From contig JAAEAF010003107.1 in assembly GCA_011037195.1 (NCBI GenBank), forward strand, positions 49,597 to 113,596: a stretch of DNA of 64,000 nucleotides, read 5' to 3'. The position numbers and the translations under genes are program-made. Every line of letters begins with the position of its first letter. Position 1 is the first letter of the stretch. Origin of the DNA: Triatoma infestans (taxonomy: Eukaryota > Arthropoda > Insecta > Hemiptera > Reduviidae). Positions 1-11,900 of this stretch are shown piece by piece. The notes below the pieces were generated by a model. That model saw nothing but the letters and a program-made list of their open reading frames with translations, searched no databases and was not told the origin of the DNA.

Positions 1-379
1 GTTGGAAATGACAGGTTTTCATCGCCAGGTATGTATTGTTTGTTTAAAAAGTTGTCTTCCATTTTTATTTACATTTGAAAAGCTGGGCTCCACCAAGTAA
101 GAATACGTCAACAAATTTTTGTATGGAGATGAGAGATGCCTGTTTCAAATCTCACGTATGAATCCGTGGTAGTTCAAGGTCAATTTTAATAACATTTTTT
201 CAAATTTTAACTGTGCTCGTTCCCCTAAATTGGCGAAGCGATTTTTAATGTTATTATATACTACATCGAGGGAGTGCACGAATCGCAAAAAACTGAAAAA
301 GAAAAATCAAATAATAAAAAAAATCTACAAATATAATCGTATCTACAAAAAACCGTTTTTCTCTAACTACGAATTACAG

Positions 380-600
380 TTCAGTGTAATGGAACCAATC
401 ACCAGCAAATTTGCCATACAAAAGCTAGACTCAATGGTTCTATTGGCAACCGCATCAAGGGGCCGCCATTGAGTTTCCAAGCGCACTGCAGCTATGCATT
501 TCACAATCTGTCATGCCCACTACAATGTATTGGCGAATGGGCTTCAACCTTAACAGCCAATCTCTCACCTAGAAGCTGCCTTTAACTGTAAAAAAAAAAA
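380..600 (+). repeat. Dispersed repeat, family B copy 1
   Basis: The segment around CAATGGTTCTATTGGCAACC to GGCGAATGGGCTTCAACC, ending in an A-run, resembles 35385-35600 in order and wording (CAATGCGCC, AAGCGCACT, GGCGAATGGG, TTCAAC). No coding content is seen. Confidence 0.5.
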
Positions 601-1255
601 AAAAAAAATGAATAAAACTGACCATCTGAGGGGATTAACAGTTAGTCACCAAACCAATTTGAGTATGAATCAGTCACCAGATAAACTTTAAACAGTAAAG
701 ATGAATCGCTACTACAACTTTAAACTTGAAAGGTTCATCGAATTAGCGACACCCAACAAGGCGAGGTGGAGCGTAAGGTTATTGAACACCACGCCTCCCC
801 TCTTATATCATCGATCCTGTCGACGAGAGGGAGCGTGGATATTTCGTAGTGCCATCCCTGGTTAAAAATACATATTTTACATTTTACACCGTGTTAAATA
901 ATAATACAAATAATTAGATAAAAATTGTGGGATCTATTTGCACTAGCAAACAATGCATTGCGTAAAGATTATAAAAACCATTTTTAAATACTGTAATTAA
1001 GAAGTTATCCTGAAACATAGTAATTAAGAAACTATCCTGAAACATCTTATCCTAAACAGGCTATTTGCTGTAAAATTAGGTGTCCAGTACTTTTAACTAA
1101 TGTTCCTGCACCCCATTAATCTAATCCTAAAATGCGTTAAAACTAATGGGGTTGAAAAACTTTTATATAACCCCGGAATAAAAACAAACCTAAACACACA
1201 TAGAGGCCACATAGGGGCTCTGTAATGGCCTCAGCCTCGTAGAGTCACACAAACA

Positions 1256-1405
1256 TTCTCACTATAAAACATTCATGCTAATAAATACATTCACGCCAAT
1301 AAATACATATTCACTAATAAATCATTCACACGAATTCATACACGCTAATAAATACATTTTCGCTAATAAATACATGCATACTAATCATACATTCACACTA
1401 CGCGT
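1256..1405. repeat. Degenerate short tandem repeat (about 20-bp unit)
   Basis: Variants of CACGCTAATAAATACATT recur about seven times with drifted spacing. The adjacent 1000-1060 also shows a near-duplicate (TAATTAAGAA.. TATCCTGAAACAT twice). Confidence 0.6.
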
Positions 1406-1559
1406 TCACACAATGGGGAAGTACTCGATATTCCTTTCCCCTAAATATAAATAAAAAACTAACCTAATTGGGTGAAGTACTCATATTCCTTCACCAAAAT
1501 TTATTTATCCTAATAACCTAAGTCTATATAAATTAATATCCTTTAAAAAAGCAAATAGT

Positions 1560-1785
1560 CTCTTTATATAAGGCGCGCTTTATATAATAGTCTCTCCGCA
1601 GAATAGCGCGCTTGTCATGTGGCAGGCCTGCTCTTTCCCTCTGAGCACGCAGAGCCTGACACCTTCCAACCCGTGGATCACCGTTAGCCTTTCTTGGCAT
1701 AGAGAGCACCTCGGCCTTCTCCCATTAATAAGGAGATGCTCATGGGTCACACGTGTGTGGCCAATCCTTAGCCTGGTCAGAATCT
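1560..1785 (-). mobile_element. Non-LTR retrotransposon remnant, C-terminal tail of ORF2
   Basis: Minus-strand translation reads IGHTRVTHEHLLINGRRPRC followed by SLCQERLTVIH. This matches the Gly-His plus Cys/His tail that follows RNase H in I/R1-type elements (family knowledge). It belongs with the reverse transcriptase remnant at 2456-2870; the two are separated by a plus-strand insertion. Confidence 0.6.
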
Positions 1786-2455
1786 GGGCAGCAGGAACAA
1801 AGTTGCACTTTGGTGGGTGCCGGGGCATTGGCATTGAAGGGAATGAGATGGCCGACGCCCTGGCCAAGATAGGCGCTACGAACCCACTTCTGGAACCTTT
1901 TTGTGGGACTAGCGACTAGTTTCTGTTGGAGGAACTTAGGAAGGAGGAGGAGACGAAGAGATCTCAACTCTGGTACTCCCTCCCCGGTTTGCGGCAGGCC
2001 AAGATCTGCTTGGGAAACTATAACCAACGGAGGTCGGAGGCCTGCATTGGATTGAGCAGGAACAAGCTCCGTGTTCTTACGGGTTTCCTCACGGGGCATT
2101 GCCGACTTAGAGGACACCTGGTGAAGCTGGGTTTGGAAAGTGACAGCTCATGCAGATTCTGTGAGGAGCTGGAGGAAACTCCACTACATCTCCTAACAGA
2201 CTGTGAGGCTGCCACTCAGAGAAGGTTTAGGAACCTGGGCAGCTACCGGATGGAGGAGGGGGACATACCCTCTCTAGAGCCCGTCAGAATACTGGGATTC
2301 CTTAGGGATCTCAGACTGATGGAGTTGCTGTAGAACGGATGTTCAATTGGACATCCGTTCGGGTGCTGTGGGCAGGCCTGCGGTACCCAGGGGGCATAGC
2401 ACAATAGACCGGATCAAGGTCGCAGTGCGATGGCCCCCCCGCTAAAAAAAAAAAA
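1786..2455 (+). mobile_element. 5'-truncated non-LTR retrotransposon, RNase H and tail, with poly(A)
   Basis: The reading frame shows the end of an RNase H domain ([18 protein letters not shown]). After one in-frame stop at 1918 it continues with [18 protein letters not shown] and a Cys/His tail (CRFCEELEETPLHLLTDC), stopping near 2331. A 3' UTR with a CACAATAGACCGG..GGTCGCAGTGC motif and an A-run at 2443-2453 follows. It is the same family as 43878-44663. The copy is 5'-truncated and appears inserted into an older minus-strand element. Confidence 0.85.
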
Positions 2456-2870
2456 TCTAATACCTTCATTATAAATTCTGTCTAGTAATTTGAGGCGTGA
2501 CTTGCGCGTTTAGCCGAGGTCCCTTCCTAACAAATAAATGGCGAGATCGTCAACATATAGAGATACTTGAATAGGGTCTCCTACAACTTCGGTTAGGCGT
2601 TTACCGCTATCGTGAATAATGTTACACTTAGTAACGACCTCTGTGGAATTCCATTTTGTAAAACGTATAGGTCCGAAAGGACCGACCCTAGTCGTACTCG
2701 GGACCTTCGTAACTCTAAAAAGCCATTGAGGAACCTTGGCAATTTCCCTCTCATGACACTTTCGCAGACTGAATTATTATTATCCTTTAGGGAATAATTT
2801 GTACTTCTGGCGAAAAAATGCATTTCATAAATTTGAAACAACCGAAATGCTTCCACAGAGAAGAAATATA
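2456..2870 (-). mobile_element. Non-LTR reverse transcriptase remnant
   Basis: Minus-strand translation includes LQNGIPQRSLLSVTLFTIAV and, after a short gap, SLYVDDLAIYLLGRD. These are the RT motifs around the catalytic Tyr-Val-Asp-Asp. Frame breaks show that it is dead. Confidence 0.75.
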
Positions 2871-5800
2871 TTGTTTAAAAATTATCTATGAACAAAAAAT
2901 AATTGGACAAAGGAAATATAAACTTTATTAGATTTAACTAACTTTAACAAACCGACATCTTTTAGAAAAGTTCGTTCTAGATTTATTGTTCCAGGTAAAC
3001 AATGCTTATGATAATGACTGAAACTGGTTTTAATTACCTACAAAGCTGCTATTTCAATTAATCAAAAGTTTTTGCTATTGTTCTTTGAAATAAAATTACC
3101 CATTGAATAAATTTATCTATCGTAATGAAGAAAACTCACTTGTTTTCAATTTATTATAACTGTGTGCTGTAATTATTATTGATGATATGATTTTGAACAA
3201 TGGAATTTGCCTGAGTGAAAGAGAGAGTTTGAGAGAAGAGTGGTGTTATCTAGCGACCGGCTGTGTACTATTAACTTGCTTCTCTCACAATTAACGGATG
3301 CAACTAAGTTCCCTCTAAAGCCCTGTATTAATTGGTGCTTCTCTCATCTATAAATATATATATATATATATATCCTGTCTGCCTCAAAATTCAATGGAGG
3401 ATTATACCCAAAGCTGTTATACTCTATCTTATTCACCAGCCAATTCTCTTTATATACAGAACTATCACCATTATGTATTGCTTTCATTACTGCTCTTGAG
3501 AAACAATACCACCTTTCTATTCATATTAAGCTAACATTAACTCCACCATCTCTTATAGCTATGGAATGGAAAATAAGCTGTAAGCGAACCTCAACGAAGA
3601 TAAATGAAAAGCAAATTTTGGAACTAGACAATGATAATTCAAGTTATATGATAACTGATTTAAATGTTGGAGATTTTTTTCTGAGATAGCTTGTTTCATT
3701 TTGAGTTCATCAAGCGATCTTGGATGTCCACTTATTTTCAGTTGAGAAAATCCCGAGCAAAATCCAGTTTACACTTTATTTTTAAGGGAAAGTGTTCATA
3801 TGACGTAGTTTTTTTTAAACCACTTTTATGTTTGTATGAGACGATGCTGCATTATTAACAACAAACTTTTACATATGTATATTAAATGTTACTAATACAT
3901 TATTACCTTACTGCAACCGAGTTATTAATTCTACGCTACAATAATACGATTACTTTTTCTATGTGAGTTATTATTATCCCTTAGGCTACCCATACGTTAT
4001 ACTTCAACTACTTAAATTTAAAGCCCCGAACACTGAGGTTTTCTCGCAACACTACCTTGCTACATTAACTATCATAAATACAATTACGACCCTTAACAAT
4101 GAGAATTTCTTAAACTACATTAACACATTACTATTTCTTCTAGTACCATGAGACTATCTTCTGCACTACAACCGAATCTTCAGTGTTAATAATAATTCAC
4201 TCGTGCTCTCCCTTGTAACCGCTAGCTTTGCATTCACTCTAAGGGGACTGGAGCCACCCACGAACACACATCCAAAGCACTCGTCTCCGACCATAGCGCA
4301 CTCGAATGAATGTTTCTGACTGACCCAGGTGGCCCACTAGCTCAATAACAGTCGACTCAGCAGGAACAAAGCTCGGTATTGCCACTCGGGAACACTATTC
4401 GCCACCATGTCTTTTGTTTGCATATTCATCAGTTAGCACCCTTATTAGATTTAGCGTGAGTATTTATCTTATTTCTGGCCGCTTTCGGATTTTCATTCAG
4501 CGTTACAACAAATTTTCAAGTTCGTGTAGAAGTTTACTTCGACATAATGTTTCTGTTACACACTACATTTATTGGCTTAAAGCTACACTTGATTTGGATA
4601 GTCCAAATCCCTGCTCAGTAGGCCGCTGGTAAGATGCGGTGTGTGGGAATTTGTTTTGAAGGAAGCAATAAAGGGATCTCTTGTTTTGAAGTTGTCTTTT
4701 TATTTTACTCTTTAGATTTCCAATACACCCAATAAAAATATCTAACAACGTGTATAATGTAGAAATTTTATTTTGTATACTATACGACTTTGTTAACTAA
4801 TACAAGGCCAGGATTTTTCGATTATCAATTTATTTATTAAGAATTTTATTACACGAATTTGAACACGAGGAAGCACTCTACCCCCTGAAAGAGTGCCACC
4901 TACGAACTAAACCAAAGTTTTCGTCCTTGTATTTTGGGCATATTGCATCCGTTGCCAGATGATTTCCTTGGTAGTGTATGCATTCCGTTTTATTAACTCT
5001 CATTAGACGATATTATGGGGTCTATAACAGCCACTGGAATGGCTGTTATCATCTACGTATATCCATTTCCGAATGTGACTTTACATATATTTCCTATATT
5101 GCCGTCCTTGCCTTCTACAAATGGTCAGTAAGGACCTTTATCATTAAGTTTGAATTTATTTTCAATAGCCGCCTGTGTGTTCCTTTGGTGCCCTTATCAT
5201 TGCTATTATTATTTTCATTAAGTTTTATTAACTGTAGGAGGTCGGAATAAATGCAGGGGTGTCGTCTCCCGAGCTAAAGATCTTTTATTTCTCTTGCCTG
5301 CATAAGGATTACCGCTATTGCAGATTGTTTACTGCTAACTTCCATACTTTCTCTTTAAACGATTCTTTGTTTTTCTTAACTCTTCTGTATTTTTTGTTAT
5401 TTCACAAAAACTAATAAAAATTGTTAGCTCCAAAGCTTGTATCATATAGTTTACGTAATTAAAATTACAATATTTTAATGAAAACAATTAAACAGAGGCA
5501 GAAAACTTTCCAATTTCCACACCGTTTCCGTTGAATCGAGTGTAACTAATACTATATCTAACTATATGCTTTTTTCTTTTCTTCTTTAAGGAACCATAAT
5601 ATGAATTATTATTATTATATTATCACTATCAACTTGCTGATACCTCGTACCAATGCTCCCTAATCCCACATAATATAGAATTTCCCAATATTAGCGCACT
5701 TTATCTTCTTGGTTAATTAAGATTTTATTCATTTACATTATATTAAACCTTTATTTTGTTCATATTTAACTACCTTAACGTTGCTGTGTTTGTTAACATT

Positions 5801-5984
5801 GTATCACTTTTGATTAAAATTATTTCCATTACTGCCAAAAATTGAATTTAGTTTTATAATATTGTATAATTAGTATACTTAGCTGGGAAAAGAGTAGTTC
5901 CATTTCGGACTACTACTTTACTTACTGATGGTAATATAATTTTTGTTTTTTTAATTAATTAATTTACCTTCTCTAATTGCTGTA
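2871..5984. other. Intergenic stretch without a recognised gene
   Basis: Nothing coding is supported. It contains a (TA)n tract at 3354-3372, a GC-richer piece at 4230-4430 of unknown nature, and a perfect 10-bp hairpin (ATAACAGCCA/TGGCTGTTAT, 6-nt loop) at 5024-5049. Confidence 0.5.
3354..3372. repeat. (TA)n microsatellite
   Basis: Uninterrupted TA dinucleotides for about 19 bp. Confidence 0.9.
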
Positions 5985-6620
5985 AGGGAAAGTGATCATG
6001 TCAAATTTTCGAAATTGAGTTTCTTCTGGAAAATGAATGTTTGGATGATGATGAAAATTAATGTCCCCTAATAAAAAAAAAAACAAGAAGCTTTTTAGCG
6101 AAACATTATTTTTATCTAAATATTTCAAAAACAAAAAGTCGGAGCAAGTTCAATCTTGATATTCCATTTACATTTTATTCGCATCCGAAATGATGGTTTT
6201 TGGTCAAGTGTGTCATTATTATTCGTGGTTTTTTCGAAAATAGCTCCAACGATTTTTAATTAACTTCCGCATATTATTATATATTATGTAATGTCCTATC
6301 ATTTTTATCTGAAACATTTTTTCCAGTAACATTGTTTTTCGGAAAGTTCTGGAGAAGCCACCTTAATCTTTTTTTCTAAAATGCCATTTCAGATTGAAAA
6401 TCTGACCCTTATTTAATATTAAAGTACCTTAAATGCATTCCTACAATTCCAAGGTAGAAAGAAATTTGTTAATCGGAAGTACAGTGGATTCCTGAATTTT
6501 TTCTTCCAAAACGGCTCCACCAGTTTTCTTTAAACCTGCTCCACATTCATACCATTCACTTTTATTTGAAAATGATTCAGGAATTCCGTACATTTGACCT
6601 CACATGTTGAGCATTCGAAA
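5985..6620 (+). repeat. Dispersed repeat family A, diverged copy
   Basis: It shares the ordered landmarks of the family: TTTTCGAAATTGAGTTT, a CCCCTRAATAAGAAAA zone, TCAAAAAC, TTGGTATTCCGTTT-like text, and GAAAATAGCTCCAACGATTTT. Confidence 0.6.
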
Positions 6621-7484
6621 CGCTGATGCTGGATCCGAAACTGCTGGATGCAGTTATTCAAGCACCTGCTGTATGCGAGGATTAACATGCCCCCTACAAC
6701 AACTTATGTTTCATGTTAAGACAACTAAATGAATAAAAATTCCCAGTTTTAAGAAAATTGTCAATTATATTTGAATTAAGTGCAGTGAGAGTTTCTAACT
6801 AGTGTTTTTTTACTCTTATTTTTTGTTTTTGTTGAAGTAATAACAACTTGAAACATCTTTATTAGATATTTTTAACAATTTCTTTTCTGGCTGTCGAATA
6901 GATAGCACTACCGAACGTGGTCGTTTATGATCGCCATTCATAGCTCTTTGCCACAGCTTCGTGTCTAATAATTCATTTTATTTCATCCTATAAGATTATT
7001 TAATATTTTGTTTGTTATTTTAATTATTTAGACAACGCTGTTACGGATTGCGTAACGCACTTACTTATGTGTAAGTATGCTTACTAGTCCGTATGTGCGG
7101 ACCCAAATATTGTTCCTATTTAAATTTTTGTTTTTGTCGTGGCTGTCATACACACATACTTGTATATACAAACCATACTCTAAAAACATTTATACTTTTT
7201 CAGAAAATATGTTTTTTCGATGAAAGGTCAAGTTGCAAGCTCACATTGTAAAGTTCATAATATCTTCTTTAATCTTCTTCAGTCAGTTCTCGAATAATTA
7301 CCAGCCAGACGGATTAGATGAAGTCTGCCATCTCGCAAAATTCATTTGACACTTGTTCCGAGAGCCCACTTTCTATCGAAATGGACGTTATACTAAAATG
7401 AGGTACTTGCTAATCAAAATTAAACATCTGGCTTAGTTTATACTCGCCTTCTAGAATGCGTTTGTATGAAACTCTTAAGATTAC

Positions 7485-8090
7485 TTTGAGCATTCGGGTG
7501 GGCTATACCCCGACACTCCAGCCAACATAGGCTTATTGAACCATCCCCTATGACCTAGTACGTGAACCCTCCTCTTCTGAGGAGTTTCAAAGCTTTCACC
7601 ACTAGATCGTTTTGCGTTACTACCTCCTCAGGTCGAATGGTACTAAAGGTTTCGTAACGAAATTTAACTATTGCCACGCAATGAAATAAAGCCCTCTCGC
7701 CCTGGCATAGTCTGCACAACGGTTCCAAGTTAATCACACCTACCTTAGGCAGATGTTTCCTGAACTTACCGTGACCCGAAATCACCCCGTAACCAGAGAA
7801 ATTTGGTTCCTAGTCAGGTAAGGGTATCTTTGGTTCTGATTTTACACAGTTTGGGCATCATCCTTTTACTGTGTCTTGCTCCTGGGCTTACTTCCCAGTA
7901 TGTGCCATGTTCTCTACGGAGCCAATCCCTGATGGTCGCACGGACCGTACCATTGGGTATCCCAGGACAGGCTCTGGAAGTCTCCATAAAGTGCGCATCA
8001 AATTAAAAAAGAGTTTGCTTTCGTTAGATTTCTATGCACTAGCTCTGGTCTGGACATATAAACGCCTACTAGCAGCATTTACATTCTAGT
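7485..8090 (-). mobile_element. Non-LTR retrotransposon remnant, RNase H end and Cys/His tail
   Basis: Minus-strand frames give WLRREHGTYWEVSPGARHSK, then VISGHGKFRKHLPKVG and LCRLCQGERALFHC. This is the typical segment after RNase H. The last open piece (7785-7555) ends RRGGFTY and is followed by 70 bp of presumed 3' UTR. A frame change separates the two parts, so it is inactive. Confidence 0.75.
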
Positions 8091-8429
8091 GAATGTAGAA
8101 CTTGAAGATTCATTGCATGAAAAAGTTGAAAGCTCTTAAAATTAGAGAGAAACTGAAATTTTTATAATACATTATGAATAAACTTAGTATATTTAATTTG
8201 AAATGGTGTTCATCTCTGGATGACCGCCATTCACTACTGTCACGCCACATATATCTACATACATCTGTTTTACTTATTGCGCCATTTCGTGCAGTTGTGA
8301 ATTTCAATAAAAAAGTTATAAAAAAAAATTTGAAATTCTATATAAAATTTACTACAAGCTTTCCTTTTTATTTGAAACGGTCATTAAGCAAGAATTATGT
8401 TAATTAATCCACTTGAAATACACTTGAGT

Positions 8430-8535
8430 TTCTTGGTTAAGACCGCCGCAGTGGTTTGCTAAAAACCGACGTTTCGCCCATGTTGCAATGAGTCTCTGCA
8501 GGATCGTTACTTCTTGAAAGCCAATAAGGCACTCA
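8430..8535 (-). repeat. Hammerhead-core-like dispersed repeat, copy 1
   Basis: The minus strand reads CCTGCAGAGACTCATTGCAA, then CATGGGCGAAACGTCGG and AACCACTGCGGCGGTCT. The same layout recurs at 28628-28735 and 43015-43095. A CTGNNGA element and a CGAAAC element bracketing a possible stem are what one expects of hammerhead-bearing Penelope-like LTRs. The cleavage site is not secured. Confidence 0.5.
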
Positions 8536-8929
8536 AGGCACTTAAGGATTATTATAACTAGGTTTTTATAATAGATTTCAACATTAATATTTTCAATAGG
8601 ATTATCATAAAGAGTGGAATCTGATTATTAATCCCTCTGTTTTAAATGATGCCTCATCCATTGCTCTGACTTCATGAATTTCCAAAGCATGAGAGTTATT
8701 AGGAAACGATTCAATTTTCCCTCTTTTTCTTTTAAATCGATAAAATAAAAAGCTACTGCTATCCTTCTTAAGTTGGGATAAAAGATTCAAAGGTTTGGAT
8801 GCATTATTTTTCTCATCACGATCACTTTTGTATTTTTTGTTTTTTTAATAATTAATAGATATTTATAGTAACATTTTCGAGACAATTTTTTTGTTTTAAG
8901 TGAATTTTTAATTTAATGAAATTATTATA

Positions 8930-11900
8930 ACTAGTCTGAAAAAAAAAAAATTCATTTTTAAATTTGGTCGTGTAGAAGCCGCGATAAGAGGGAAAACGCA
9001 ATATTTCCTGTTAAAGAAGCATTGAAAAATAAAACTAATCAACGTCAGAGTATTTGATAGTTTCTCCGCATATCAGTTTTCAAGATAAACAATGGCAAAG
9101 ATTTTTTTTTCAAGTATTTGTGAAAAAAATATTACTTAATATTATAAATTATTGTTGAGTCTGTCAGTGAATGTGGTGGGCACAATTAGCTGTTGACTAG
9201 ATAATTTGTCAAAACTAGTAAGTAGGCATTACTTAGCAATTTTCTAGCAAGAGAATATTGTAAAGAATTCAATTACTTTTTTTGTTTTCATGACTTTTGG
9301 CAATCGTCACAGTCAGCACTTATGCTCGTTTAGTTTCTCTTTTAATGTCAAAACTGATCGGCCCAATAAACAGTAGAGTTTCAATTCCAGCATAACTGAC
9401 TTGATAGCTCCGAAATTTAGTTTCTTCTTCTTATCGATATGGTGATTTAGTTTTTGGATTCGACTCTACTATATGGGCTACCACAGTGAGTAATTGTAGC
9501 ATTAATTAAAATGGGAAGCTGCAGTTAAAATAGTCAATCTAGGCTGCGAATGACATAACCATAACAGAACCTATCTGTTGTATGACAACAAAAATAATAG
9601 ATACCCAAATTTTCTTAAACAAAACAAAACAAAGTTTATAAAAGCGATGATGGTTCATAAGATAAGATTCCAGCCTTTATACGACTGGCCACATACGACT
9701 TTAATTCCCATAAGGACACAAAACTCACAAGATCAGGCGCCATCTCCTTCACAAACTTCCAGATCAAATCCTTGGTTTCGAGATCCTTGACAGCAGAATG
9801 TCTACATATTGGACGTCGAGGGTCTCGAATTATCTTCTTTGCCCCCTGAAGATTCCACCTTTCTTTGCTCTCCTAGCGGTGCATTCTCTTAATCTAAGGA
9901 TAACCCAATTTCATCTTAAGACCGACATAAAGAGAATTCGTTAACAAAGAATTTAATTTTTCTTTTAGTTAGTCAAACGTTAATAAACAGTCACTTAATC
10001 AAACCACGTTAGCTAATTTTTTGTTTGGTACACAACAAATAATTTTTGTTCATTTTTAATTACTTAGAATGAATATAATTGGATTGAATGTATATTATTA
10101 AATAATATTATACACTTAATAGCGAACGAATACATTATGATATTCGTTAGCACACTTCGAGTTCCTGAAAGAGTTAGAAATCTTATCCGCATTAATGAGA
10201 GATAGGAGTAATATTAACTATCTTCTCTTTACATTTTAAGTTTTTTTTTTGTTTTTTTTTTATATATATATACAAAATACATTGTCATGTTCCATAACGG
10301 AAGGAAGTAGCCATGGGGAAAAAATCTAAATAATAATATCATTCAACAAGAAAACCTCTGAAGCTAACATTATTATTAATTTCTCACTCTCAAACAACCT
10401 TATCATTTTTATTTGTTTTATTTTTTCTTTTTTTTTTAATTTTATTTATTTTTATAATCAAAAAAACTTTTTATACATTCAATAACACGCCCGGAAAAAA
10501 CAAACTGGGAACAAATTTTCAGACATGAAAATTGTTTTTTCACAGTTCAACAATAACAATGTCTTATTACTTTGTTTTCTTATTATTACTTTTCATTTTT
10601 TTTTTTTTTTGTATTCACTTATCTTAACAATACAAATAAGTTTACTTTTTTCTCATAATATCTTTGCAATATATTTTTGTTTAATTTAAAAATGAAAATA
10701 ATAATGTAAAATGATGTCATCTTTTTAATTAATTAAGTTTCTATATAGTTTTTATCTTGTGTTGTTTTGTGTTTTTCATATATATATATATAATTTTTTT
10801 TCTTATTTGTTGTAAATTTAAAGCTTACACAATGTTCTTCTGTTTGGGTGGCATGTAATTTTTTTTTCTGAGACATAATTAAAAAAAAAAATCATAATTA
10901 GAACTACCTAAAATTGCTAAAAACTAGAACTTATGTTTCCTAATAATATACCCGTGGGGTTAGGAGTTGAGAGGATGGATTGGTCTATGTTAGGGATCTT
11001 GGCATCCCTGCGGATGTGCCAGTCCTAACAATATGTTCACTGTTATCGGCAAACACCACATTCACATCTTTACGCAGTATGGATTTGCAGAGGTAGTTTG
11101 ATGCAGAGGACGTTTGGATATAGTATACTTAACATAGGCTAAATTCAAGCTCGACTCCTTCAAATCCTTTTAAAGGTTGTTCTATATTACATAAAAACAT
11201 TCAGAAATGTGTCATTTTTTGGTGCCTTATTGGATTTGGCTTTATCTTACTTTCTCCCTGAATTATCTAATAATATTAAAATATATGAAGAAATAAGAAA
11301 CAACCGCCTAACTGGAAGATATAATGTTGAATCTTTAACTATAATATAATAACAATAAAATGGACAGCGGAAAAAGGCTTGATTCTCACTCGTGTTGGAA
11401 ACGAATTTGACAGTATTTTTACACAATTAACATGTATATAACGCTGATGAGTATTAGAAGAGGCTAAGGGAATTGTTGTCGCAAGACTGGTGGGGGGGCT
11501 AGGCGCTTGGCTAAACCCTATAACTCAGGTATCCGAAACTCATATCAGGAACTAAGAAAATTTGAATTTTCTGTTGCCAATCTAGGAATGGATCTCAGCG
11601 CAACGCGATAGTAGGACAAGAGAACGGTGTAGGCAACTCTCCAAAAGACAAAATTATATTACGTACTTTCTAGTACAGTAATCCACTAAAAGTGGACCGT
11701 CATTTCAACGAACTGATTTTGCTATGATTGGAGCTTAGTTATTATCTTGCCACTATATGAAATGTTGTGCGAACTGGCGGCTTTTTCCCAAGGTTCTATT
11801 GGCACCTTGTCTTTTTCTGAACCAATGCTGTCCCGACTTTCTTGATATTTTGAATAAGTCACAGTATTACGTGAAATCCGCCAGAGAGAAACTGCCGCAA

